Source: Chloroflexota bacterium
GTDB taxonomy: Bacteria; Chloroflexota; Anaerolineae; Anaerolineales; Villigracilaceae
DNA length: 10,196 bases
Reading direction: 5' to 3'
NCBI GenBank assembly: GCA_016191985.1
Contig: JACPVB010000036.1
Span: forward strand, 1 to 10,196
Position numbers and translations under genes: made by a program
The notes under the pieces: model-generated
Databases searched by the model: none
Told to the model about the DNA's origin: nothing
Seen by the model: only the letters and a program-made list of their open reading frames with translations
Part shown: positions 1 to 6,937 of the stretch, piece after piece
Layout: every line of letters starts with the position of its first letter
How positions within the stretch are numbered: the first letter of the stretch is position 1

Positions 1-772
1 GTTGGTTGTGGCCTTTGCAAGCATTACCTTGAAGCAATCGCAAGTGGCAGTCGGTTTTGTGCTTGCGCTCACCTGCCGTGACCTTTCCTATTTTCTTGGA
101 AATCCATACATGGGGGTGCCCGGTCCCCGTTTGCAGGCTGCGCCCATCCCAGTTCTCGGTGACATTCCTATCATCGGGCAACTCTTCTTCCGTCAGGATC
201 CCATCACCTATATCAGTTTTATCGCCATCTTCCTCGCGTGGATGTGGATCTTCCGCACCCGTCCCGGTTTGATGCTGCAGGGCATCGGCGAAAAGCCCGC
301 CGCGGCATTTATTCGCGGCGCGAACGTCAACCTCATGCGCTATGTCTACACGGTCATCGGCGGCGCGTTGATCGGCCTGGCCGGCCCCGCATATTCCCTT
401 GCCATTCGCGCAGGCTGGATGGGTACCATCTCCGGCCTCGATGGTATCGGGTGGATCGCGCTCTCCATCACCATCTTCGGCGGATGGAATCCATCCCGTG
501 CAGCGTTTGGCGCGTATCTCTTTGCGTTCCTACAATGGCTTGGCCTGGTTCTGCAGCCCGTGCTTACGCAAGTCCCTTCGCAGGTGTTGCAGGTTGCCCC
601 GTTCCCGCTGATGATCCTTACTTTGCTGCTGGTCAATATCGGCGATACCGAATGGGTGGAACGCACCCTTGCCGCGATGCCCGAAACCACGCGCAAGTTC
701 CTATCCAAACTTTTGCGGGCCATGCGCGCCTCCCCACCTGCGGCGTTGGGTGTGCCGTTTGAGAGGGATTAA
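1..772 (+). CDS. ABC transporter permease, simple sugar/nucleoside type (5' partial)
   Basis: This is the C-terminal part, about 256 residues, of an integral membrane permease of the BPD_transp_2 family (RbsC/LivM/NupQ-like). Such permeases form the membrane channel of an ABC importer with a periplasmic or lipid-anchored binding protein and an ATPase. The reading frame is open to the window edge, so the TTG at position 2 is unlikely to be the true start. Visible hydrophobic segments lie near residues 68-85, 113-135, 148-161, 168-188 and 197-213. The cytoplasmic loop GEKPAAAFIRGANV (residues 96-109) matches the conserved GExPxAAxxxGINV loop of this family, and GGALIGLAGP follows it, as in the NupQ/YufQ branch. 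The tail after residue 215 is hydrophilic. The family assignment is firm. The substrate cannot be read from the sequence; nucleosides or simple sugars are the likeliest choice. The partner genes would lie upstream, outside the window. Confidence 0.88.
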   Translation, partial: LVVAFASITLKQSQVAVGFVLALTCRDLSYFLGNPYMGVPGPRLQAAPIPVLGDIPIIGQLFFRQDPITYISFIAIFLAWMWIFRTRPGLMLQGIGEKPAAAFIRGANVNLMRYVYTVIGGALIGLAGPAYSLAIRAGWMGTISGLDGIGWIALSITIFGGWNPSRAAFGAYLFAFLQWLGLVLQPVLTQVPSQVLQVAPFPLMILTLLLVNIGDTEWVERTLAAMPETTRKFLSKLLRAMRASPPAALGVPFERD

Positions 773-842
773 GTCGGGTGTACGAAGATTGTTTGCAAAG
801 AATTGTTGAAGTGGGAGAGTGAAAAGTGGAAAGTGGATTTCA

Positions 843-880
843 AAAAGGACTCTCACGGCATCAGGCCTGAGAGTCCTTTT
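843..880. terminator. Bidirectional rho-independent terminator
   Basis: A perfect 13-bp inverted repeat (843-855 and 868-880) encloses a 12-base loop, in which GGC (857-859) and GCC (865-867) can extend the stem. One arm begins with AAAA and the other ends with TTTT, so each strand ends in a U-run after the stem. It lies 70 bases after the permease stop and 9 bases beyond the stop of the convergent GGDEF gene, and so suits both. Confidence 0.85.
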
Positions 881-889
881 GATAAGAAA

Positions 890-1338
890 CTACTCTGCTA
901 GTACAACCCTGTCTTTACCCGCATTTTTTCCTTTCTTCAAGGCGCCCTCAGCTATATCTACAAGTGTGTTGACGTTATCTCCGTGCCTTGGAAAGGTGGC
1001 AATGCCGATGGTGATACTGGTTGGAAACTGCCACGCTTTCGATGCCTCTCTGATGGCGGAACACAAACGTTCCCCAACGATAATTGCCCCGTCACTGGTT
1101 GTATTTGGTAAAACTGCGATGAATTCATCACCAGCGCGCCAGCGGGCAACAAAGTCTCCGGGACGTAATTTCTCAGAGAGTGCTGTGCTGATTTTTTGGA
1201 TCATGCCATCGCCTGCGGCATAGCTGATGTTGTTGTAACGGGTCAATTCATCGCCATCCATAAGTAGAATTGAAATAGGAAATTATAGGAACCGGTTAAA
1301 GGGTCCAGCCGGTAGAATTCAGTGGATAACATGGTCAT
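890..1338 (-). pseudogene. GGDEF-only diguanylate cyclase, frameshifted by an internal deletion
   Basis: Two reading frames together give one GGDEF domain, the catalytic domain that makes cyclic di-GMP from two GTP. The first frame starts at ATG 1338, with a GAGG ribosome site 9 bases upstream, and reads through RLDPLTGSYN, the conserved opening DxLTGLYN motif, before stopping at about 1243. The second frame (890-1261 plus a few codons before) continues with FPISILLMDGDEL, then AAGD, RPGD, WRAGDEF, a TIGIA strand and a normal domain end. Intact GGDEF domains have roughly 20 residues between the YN and the ISILLMD strand. Here they are missing and the frame changes, so I infer an out-of-frame deletion. 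The signature is AGDEF, which is known in some active cyclases. There is one residue more than usual between the RxxD I-site-like motif and AGDEF. The 123-aa frame from ATG 1261 lacks the first strand and helix and is unlikely to be active. Confidence 0.75.
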
Positions 1339-1347
1339 AACAAATTT

Positions 1348-1351
1348 CCTC
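1348..1351 (-). promoter_or_regulatory. Ribosome binding site of the GGDEF gene
   Basis: GAGG on the minus strand lies 9 bases before ATG 1338. It fixes the ancestral start of the GGDEF-only gene and argues against any longer N-terminal sensor region in this reading frame. Confidence 0.5.
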
Positions 1352-1376
1352 ACTTTAGTGACTTGGTATTTATAAA

Positions 1377-1404
1377 AGTATAGCGTTTTTTTAATGTAAT
1401 ACAA
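1377..1404 (-). promoter_or_regulatory. Candidate sigma-70 type promoter for the GGDEF gene
   Basis: On the minus strand TTGTAT (1399-1404) and TATACT (1377-1382) are 16 bases apart, close to the TTGACA/TATAAT consensus. The predicted transcript start near 1370 would leave a leader of about 32 bases before ATG 1338. The match was found by eye in an AT-rich stretch, so a chance match is possible. Confidence 0.45.
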
Positions 1405-1510
1405 CCGTATTTTCAAAATTGAAGCCTTCTGGAAGCAGCCATAATCCTTGCACAATAACACGGGCTGCATCATCACCTGCGGAAAGATTTTTTTTATTAA
1501 TTGGGGGCTT
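1391..1510 (-). pseudogene. Possible short coding remnant
   Basis: One minus-strand frame between in-frame stops reads about 38 residues, including SAGDDAARVIVQGLWLLPEG and FNFENTVVLH, then TAA at 1391-1393. The composition is protein-like, unlike the AT-rich surroundings. No start codon with a ribosome site is seen and I do not recognise the family. It may be a remnant of a gene that once lay between thrC and the GGDEF gene, or a chance open frame. The candidate GGDEF promoter overlaps its end. Confidence 0.2.
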
Positions 1511-1542
1511 TTAAGACATGTCAAGTCTTTCTTTATATCGGG

Positions 1543-1548
1543 TAAAAT
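1543..1548 (+). promoter_or_regulatory. -10 element of a probably leaderless thrC transcript
   Basis: TAAAAT ends 9 bases before ATG 1558, so transcription would begin at or within about 3 bases of the start codon. The bases between (TACGGCGCT) hold no Shine-Dalgarno sequence. This agrees with a leaderless mRNA. The -35 region is weak (TGTCAA at 1519-1524 with an 18-base spacer). Confidence 0.45.
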
Positions 1549-1557
1549 TACGGCGCT

Positions 1558-2826
1558 ATGAAAAATTTCACTGGGTACAAATGCTCGCTTTGTGGGACCG
1601 AATATCTACCGGGACAAGCCACATACACCTGCCCGAAAGACGGCGGCAACCTGGATATTATTCTTGACTATGCTTCCATCCGAAAAAAATTTCAGCCGGA
1701 GGATATTACTTCGCGGACTGAATCTTCTTTGTGGAGATACCTGCCGCTTTTACCTGTTTCTGAACCCGCAGGGAATTCCACTCCTTTGCACGCCTCAGGC
1801 TGGACCCCGGTATTTGCCCTGCCGCGATTGGCAGAAAAGCTACACCTCAAGCATCTCTGGCTTAAAGACGAGTCTCGCAACCCCACAGCTTCGTTCAAGG
1901 ACAGGGCCAGTGCCGTGGTTGTCACCCGCGCCCAGGAATTAAAATCTGAGGTCGTGGTGACGGCATCCACTGGCAACGCGGGCGCGGCTTTGGCGGGCAT
2001 GTCTGCCGCGGTGGGACAAAAAGCCGTCATCTTCGCGCCCAAGTCTGCGCCGCAAGCGAAGGTGGCGCAACTGCTCGTCTTCGGCGCAAAAGTGATTTTG
2101 GTGGATGGCACCTACGACGATGCCTTTGACCTGACCATAAAAGCCGCGCAGGAATTTGGCTGGTATTGCCGCAACACGGGCTACAATCCATTTACCGCGG
2201 AAGGTAAGAAGACCGCCGCCTTTGAAATTTGGGAATGGTGGATCGAGGCGCATCGCGAGTGGCATAAAAAAAACGGCATCCTGGACGACCATTCGCCGTT
2301 GACAATTTTTGTCTCCGTGGGCGATGGCAACATCATCTCCGGCATTCACAAGGGATTTAAAGATTTAATGGCGCTGGGCTGGATTCCAAACATGCCGCGC
2401 ATCATCGGTGTGCAGGCGGTTGGCTCCGCCGCGATTGCCAATGCCTTTCATGCAAATACCGAAGTCATCACCCCCGTCTCAGCCGCAACAATTGCGGACA
2501 GTATCTCGGTGGATTTGCCACGAGATGGAATCCGCGCAGTGCGTGCGGCGAAGGAAACAAACGGGACCTATATCACGGTGACTGATGATGAGATCATCCA
2601 GTCTATTGCGGAGCTTGGGAAGATGGGAGTCTTTGCCGAACCTGCCGGGGCGACGGCGTATGCCGGTCTGGTCAAAGCAACAGGCTTGGGCGCGGTGGGA
2701 AGCGATGATCCCATCCTGGTGTTGAATACCGGCAGCGGCTTGAAGGATGTTCGTGCGGCGATGCAGGCTGTTCAGTCTGCCCCGATTATTGAACCAAATT
2801 TAGATGCGGTGAAAAAACTTTTATGA
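1558..2826 (+). CDS. thrC: Threonine synthase
   Basis: A 422-residue PLP enzyme that converts O-phospho-L-homoserine to L-threonine and phosphate in the cytoplasm, the last step of threonine synthesis. The pyridoxal phosphate lysine is Lys114 in NPTASFKDR (108-116). STGN (137-140) is the usual cofactor-contacting loop, SVGDGNIISG (253-262) the glycine-rich phosphate-binding loop, EPAGA (361-365) and NTGSGLKD (390-397) typical late motifs. The length suits the shorter bacterial class. The N-terminus carries a zinc-ribbon-like module with Cys9, Cys12 and Cys25, but the expected fourth cysteine is Asp28 (CPKD). ATG 1558 is the natural start because the ribbon begins at residue 7. It is the first gene of a three-gene operon, and its stop overlaps the next start by ATGA. 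Cysteate synthase is a related alternative, but nothing points to it. Confidence 0.93.
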   Translation: MKNFTGYKCSLCGTEYLPGQATYTCPKDGGNLDIILDYASIRKKFQPEDITSRTESSLWRYLPLLPVSEPAGNSTPLHASGWTPVFALPRLAEKLHLKHLWLKDESRNPTASFKDRASAVVVTRAQELKSEVVVTASTGNAGAALAGMSAAVGQKAVIFAPKSAPQAKVAQLLVFGAKVILVDGTYDDAFDLTIKAAQEFGWYCRNTGYNPFTAEGKKTAAFEIWEWWIEAHREWHKKNGILDDHSPLTIFVSVGDGNIISGIHKGFKDLMALGWIPNMPRIIGVQAVGSAAIANAFHANTEVITPVSAATIADSISVDLPRDGIRAVRAAKETNGTYITVTDDEIIQSIAELGKMGVFAEPAGATAYAGLVKATGLGAVGSDDPILVLNTGSGLKDVRAAMQAVQSAPIIEPNLDAVKKLL

Positions 2827-3979
2827 GCGACAAACCTAAAACCTGGAGCATGTCTTTTCGTTATACGGTTGCCCTGTTTATTTTTCTGGCTTTTGTGGCG
2901 TTGTTGATTTACGCGCACGAAGCGGTGAAGGCCTTGATCATTGCCGCCTTCGTTGCGTATTTGATCAGCCCGGCGGTAACCTACTTAATGGCGAGGACGA
3001 AGTTATCACGTACCGCGGCTGTGAATGTTGTTTATTTTTCCGCGCTGGTTTTTTTGGTGGGCGTGCCCGCCACGTTGACGCCGATCTTTTTTGATGAAAT
3101 AAAGATCGTTGCGCAGGACTTGCTGGCCCTTTCGACAGAAATGAGCAGGACGCTTTCACGGCCTGTCCATTTTGGCGGAATGGTGTTTCATTTTGAACAA
3201 CTTGGTGAAAGCCTGGGGCATGTGCAGGATGCCGTTCTGACGCCGCTGCCCGAGGAGGCATTGGCTTTGCTGGAGACAACATCCGTCAGCGTTTTGTGGT
3301 CTCTGGTGATTCTTGTCAGCGTGCATTTGTTCATGAGCGAGTGGCCGCGCATCCGCCAGTGGATGATCGAGCTTGCACCCGCGGATTATCATGAGGATAT
3401 GCAGGAGCTGTACGCCCGCCTGCGCGAGGTGTGGATGGCCTATTTGCGCGGACAGATCGTGTTGATGGTGGTGGTGGGGGTTGTCTTCACCATTGCCTGG
3501 GCCATCATGGGAATCCCCGGCGCTTTGGTGCTGGGCGTGCTCGCGGGCCTGTTCACGCTCGTTCCCGATGTTGGACCTTTCCTGGCGGTTGCGGTGGCGT
3601 TTGCCGTCGCCCTGCTGGAAGGCTCAAGCTGGATCCCGCTATCCAATGTTTTGGTGGCGGTGATCGTTTTTCTGGTGTATCTCGTTCTGATCAACCTGAA
3701 GAATTTTTTCCTGCGTCCGTACATCATGGGGCGCAGCCTGCACATGAATGAGGCATTGATCTTTATTTCGATCATGATCGCGACGATCCTGGAGGGCATT
3801 ATGGGCGCGCTGCTGATCGTGCCCGTGCTTGCTTCGGTGATCGTCATTTCCAAATATTTACGCCGCCGTGTGTTGGGACTGCCTCCCTTTGAAAGCGATG
3901 ATACCCGTCAGTTCAGCGCTCCCGCTCACAAAATAAAACCGAAGGCCCGCAACTCCAACCGTGAAAAGAAAAATAATTC

Positions 3980-3983
<4 letters not shown>
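2823..3983 (+). CDS. AI-2E family transporter (PerM/YdiK-like membrane protein)
   Basis: A 386-residue polytopic membrane protein of the AI-2E transporter family (PF01594). The family name comes from an autoinducer-2 exporter, but most members have no proven substrate and some act in ion or proton exchange. Hydrophobic segments lie near residues 13-30, 34-55, 66-90, 155-172, 211-230, 233-265, 274-296 and 310-345, the usual layout with a soluble stretch (about 91-150) after the third. Family hallmarks are LRGQ (208-211), the P-x-V-G-P turn in LVPDVGPFL (246-254), and LRPYIMGRSLHMN (297-309). The last 35 residues are hydrophilic and basic (KPKARNSNREKKNN), probably cytoplasmic. It overlaps thrC by ATGA at 2823-2826 and the next gene by ATGA at 3980-3983, so translation is probably coupled. 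The first codons have no clear ribosome site of their own, which fits coupling. Confidence 0.88.
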
Positions 3984-4912
<929 letters not shown>

Positions 4913-4942
4913 GCAATAATTAGTGAGTGGTAACCAGTAGCC

Positions 4943-4980
4943 AGTCGGCGACTCCCTTCGGATGCCGCCGACTTTTTCTT
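4943..4980 (+). terminator. Rho-independent terminator of the thrC operon
   Basis: An 8-bp GC-rich stem (AGTCGGCG 4943-4950, CGCCGACT 4966-4973) with a 15-base loop is followed by TTTTT at 4973-4977 and CTT. It starts 31 bases after the glycosyltransferase stop. Its presence inside the frame opened by GTG 4927 argues that the MATE protein starts later, at ATG 5026. Confidence 0.8.
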
Positions 4981-4994
4981 CTTTCCTCTTTTAT

Positions 4995-5020
4995 CACTTC
5001 GACAAACTCAGCACAAACCT
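4995..5020. repeat. Possible dispersed intergenic repeat unit
   Basis: The segment contains TTCGACAAACTCAGCACAAA, which resembles from memory a short sequence (TTCGACAAGCTCAGCAC...) that recurs between genes in many bacterial and metagenomic assemblies. There is only one copy here, so repetition cannot be shown in this window. Confidence 0.25.
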
Positions 5021-5025
5021 TCCCT

Positions 5026-6384
5026 ATGAATCTATCTTTTCTTAAAGACCGACCCTTCCTCAAAGAAATGCTGGTGATTGCCGTCCCCATTTCATTTCAA
5101 CAATTGATCAACGCCTCGCTCAACATGATCGACGTCATCATGGTGGGACAGTTGGGTGAGACCTCCATTGCGGCGCTTGGTTTATCCAACCAGGTTTTCT
5201 TCGTGCTGATCCTTTTACTGTTTGGCACCACCAGCGGCATGGCTATCTTCACTGCCCAGTTTTGGGGCAAGCAGGAACTTGAACCCATCCGCAAAGTGCT
5301 GGGCATGAGCGTCATCACCACCTCACTCATCGCGCTCGCCTTTACCCTCGCGGCCACACTCATGCCGCGCACCGTCCTTGGTTTTTACACAAACGATGCA
5401 GAAGTGATCGAGATCGGCTCGCAATATCTTCGCATCGTCGGCCTCAGCTACATCCCCGTCGCCATCGCCACTTCCTACATCGCAGTTTTGCGGAGCATTC
5501 AACTGGTGCGCCTGACAGTCATTGCAACGGTCAGCGCATTAGTCTTTAAGACGATCCTCGGCTACATGCTCATCTTCGGCATTTGGATATTTCCTCCGCT
5601 TGGAGTCCGTGGCGCGGCGATTGGCACCGCCTCAGGCTGGACCCTGGAACTGATCCTGCTCATCGGCTTTGTCTACGCCCAAAGGACTCCGCTCGCCTCC
5701 AACCTGCGGACCTTGTTCTCCTTTGACCTATCCTTCTTCGCCCGCGTCTTGCGGACGACGTTACCCGCCATGGCAAACGAATTATTTTGGTCGGTGGGCA
5801 TCACCACCTACAACGCCATCTACGCCCATATCGGCACGGACTCCATTGCCGCGATCAATGTCAACGCGACGATTGAGGAACTTGGCTTTGTCGTTTTTAT
5901 GGGTCTCGGCAATGCCTGCGCGGTGATGGTGGGCAACCGCATCGGTGCGGGGAAAAAAGAGGAAGCCTACGAAACCGTCCGCCGGGTGATTATCCTCAGC
6001 GTTTCCGCTGCGTGGATCGTTGGCCTGATCGTCTTTTCCCTGCGGGATGTTGTAGTCGGCTTGTATGACCTCTCCCCGAATGGCGTCACCAATGTTCGTA
6101 TGTTGATGTTGATGATGGCCTGCACGCTGTGGATTCGCATGTTCAACTTTTCAACATTCATCGGCGCCTTGCGTGCAGGCGGTGACACCCGCTTTGCGCT
6201 TCTTATGGAGATATGCTCCATCTGGCTGATCGGCGTCCCTGCCGCATATTTTGCCGCGTTCGTATTGCACCTGCCCGTCTATTATGTTTATCTCTTCGTC
6301 ATATTGGAGGAAATTGCCAAAGCCTTCGTCAGCGCATGGCGGTTCCGGTCACGGAAATGGATTCATGATCTGGTAAATGTCTAA
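5026..6384 (+). CDS. MATE family multidrug/metabolite efflux protein
   Basis: A 452-residue inner-membrane antiporter of the MATE family (NorM/DinF-like), which exports cationic drugs or metabolites in exchange for Na+ or H+. The protein is hydrophobic throughout, consistent with 12 helices in two MatE halves. Family features are PISFQQLINASLNMIDVIMV (21-40) followed by GQLGE, GVRGAAIGT (193-201) at the end of the first half, the second-half opening TTLPAMANELFWSVG (244-258), NRIGAGKKEEAY (304-315) and LRAGGDTRFAL (382-392). The frame stays open back to GTG 4927, but that would add 33 non-conserved residues and cover a terminator; ATG 5026 gives the normal N-terminus. No good Shine-Dalgarno sequence is seen before it (ACCTTCCCT), so leaderless or weak initiation is possible. 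It is transcribed like the thrC operon but separated by a terminator. The substrate is unknown. Confidence 0.9.
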   Translation: MNLSFLKDRPFLKEMLVIAVPISFQQLINASLNMIDVIMVGQLGETSIAALGLSNQVFFVLILLLFGTTSGMAIFTAQFWGKQELEPIRKVLGMSVITTSLIALAFTLAATLMPRTVLGFYTNDAEVIEIGSQYLRIVGLSYIPVAIATSYIAVLRSIQLVRLTVIATVSALVFKTILGYMLIFGIWIFPPLGVRGAAIGTASGWTLELILLIGFVYAQRTPLASNLRTLFSFDLSFFARVLRTTLPAMANELFWSVGITTYNAIYAHIGTDSIAAINVNATIEELGFVVFMGLGNACAVMVGNRIGAGKKEEAYETVRRVIILSVSAAWIVGLIVFSLRDVVVGLYDLSPNGVTNVRMLMLMMACTLWIRMFNFSTFIGALRAGGDTRFALLMEICSIWLIGVPAAYFAAFVLHLPVYYVYLFVILEEIAKAFVSAWRFRSRKWIHDLVNV

Positions 6385-6387
6385 GAA

Positions 6388-6495
6388 AGTGTCTGAATCG
6401 CAGGGACACAGCGAGTCGATTCATAGTTTTGACCATCAAACCGTTCCGCTGGGTCCCTACAAATCCGTATCTAAAGTTGAATTTTCAGGCACACT
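6388..6495. repeat. Nested imperfect inverted repeats, MITE-like element
   Basis: The outer arms AGTGTCTGAA (6388-6397) and TTCAGGCACACT (6484-6495) pair fully apart from a 2-base GC bulge. The inner arms GGGACACAGCG (6403-6413) and CGCTGGGTCCC (6447-6457) pair in 10 of 11 positions, with one more A-T pair outside. The element begins 4 bases after the MATE stop codon, contains no gene, and is about 108 bases long. This is the form of a decayed miniature inverted-repeat element or REP-like palindrome. It could also act as a 3' stabiliser or weak terminator, but no U-run follows it. Confidence 0.55.
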
Positions 6496-6557
6496 CTAAA
6501 ACCGTGTGTATTTTAAGATCCAGACGATGCACAGAAAAAATTCCAAAAAACTGTTCT

Positions 6558-6581
6558 TTCCGTATGTTCCGTTAATTCCGT
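6558..6581. repeat. Three TTCCGT units with 9-bp period
   Basis: TTCCGT occurs at 6558-6563, 6567-6572 and 6576-6581, with variable 3-base spacers (ATG, TAA). No function is evident. The 6496-6591 stretch around it has no gene. Confidence 0.4.
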
Positions 6582-6591
6582 GTACAAAAAT

Positions 6592-6623
6592 AAAGAGGCT
6601 GCCATTTTCCCGGCAGCCTCTTT
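6592..6623 (-). terminator. Rho-independent terminator of the minus-strand gene series
   Basis: A perfect 12-bp stem (6592-6603 with 6612-6623) with an 8-base loop is followed on the minus strand by ATTTTTG, which completes a U-rich run. It lies 5 bases beyond the stop codon of the 75-aa gene. On the plus strand the stem ends in TTTCAC, so it may weakly stop transcription coming from the MATE gene as well. Confidence 0.88.
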
Positions 6624-6628
6624 CACAT

Positions 6629-6856
6629 TTATGTAATTTCCTTTGGCTGATTCGGCAGAATGATCGTTTCGCTTCGGATGGTTTTTTCCAGGCTGGCAAT
6701 CAATTCCTGCCAGTTTCTGAAGTAGGTCACTTCACCGCTGTGGGTATCCTGCAAGCGGACACGCCATTCGATGCTGGCGGCATCCTGCTTTACAACCCAA
6801 ATACGCAAAGTGAAAAGATGCGCTTTGGCAAGAGTTTCCTGAGTATCAGGGAGCAT
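6629..6856 (-). CDS. Conserved hypothetical protein, 75 aa
   Basis: A 75-residue soluble protein of unknown function. The core LRIWVVKQDAASIEWRVRLQ (17-36), SGEVTYFRNWQELIASLE (40-57) has the pattern of short strands followed by a helix. From memory it resembles small Chloroflexota hypotheticals with a RIW...WRG.VQ...SGE..YF.....L..FL pattern; no biochemical role is known to me. There is no signal peptide or membrane segment. Start ATG 6856 has GGAGGAG upstream (6869-6875), though the 12-base gap is long. A terminator follows the stop directly, which supports a real gene. It lies 81 bases after the secreted ELWxxDGT gene on the same strand, and may be co-transcribed with it. Confidence 0.7.
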   Translation of the reverse strand: MLPDTQETLAKAHLFTLRIWVVKQDAASIEWRVRLQDTHSGEVTYFRNWQELIASLEKTIRSETIILPNQPKEIT

Positions 6857-6868
6857 GGAGTTTCATTT

Positions 6869-6875
6869 CTCCTCC
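6869..6875 (-). promoter_or_regulatory. Shine-Dalgarno sequence GGAGGAG
   Basis: On the minus strand GGAGGAG lies 12 bases before ATG 6856. A nearer ATG in another frame (6866-6864 on the minus strand) lies too close, 2 bases after the site, and its frame shows no recognisable product. The long spacing leaves some doubt about how efficiently the 75-aa gene starts. Confidence 0.5.
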
Positions 6876-6880
6876 GCCCA

Positions 6881-6921
6881 TGAAGGCTTGTGATTTTTGG
6901 AAGAAATCGGACAAGCCTTCA
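6881..6921. other. Intergenic hairpin between secreted protein and 75-aa gene
   Basis: A perfect 11-bp inverted repeat (TGAAGGCTTGT 6881-6891, ACAAGCCTTCA 6911-6921) has inner pairing GATTT/AAATC (6892-6896, 6904-6908) with a 2-base bulge. No U-run follows on either strand, so it is not a standard intrinsic terminator. On the minus-strand transcript it falls just after the ELWxxDGT stop and ends 5 bases before the GGAGGAG site of the small gene, a position suited to 3'-end protection or to control of downstream translation. Confidence 0.6.
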
Positions 6922-6937
6922 CGAGTGCGTGGAACGT

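Noticed and set aside
773..842. GTGAAAAGTGGAAAGTGGA short repeats after the permease as a possible regulatory array
   Set aside because: Only two imperfect units are present, too few to distinguish from simple-sequence noise.
1243..1524. A separate 93-aa protein starting at 1524
   Set aside because: Only its end (from ATG 1338) is GGDEF-like. The rest is AT-rich and unlike protein, and a promoter candidate lies inside it.
1262..1557. A threonine riboswitch or T-box leader before thrC
   Set aside because: No T-box bulge, specifier stem or terminator/antiterminator pair is visible, and the -10 element abuts the start codon.
1692..2349. Antisense frames within thrC
   Set aside because: They are shadows of a strongly conserved coding region and show no family features.
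4927..5025. GTG 4927 as start of the MATE protein, adding 33 residues
   Set aside because: The added part covers the terminator hairpin at 4943-4980, is not MATE-like, and the family N-terminus fits ATG 5026.
6506..6883. Plus-strand 125-codon frame over the 75-aa gene
   Set aside because: It runs through the TTCCGT repeats and the 6592-6623 terminator, and shows no recognisable domain. The minus-strand gene has a ribosome site and conserved pattern.
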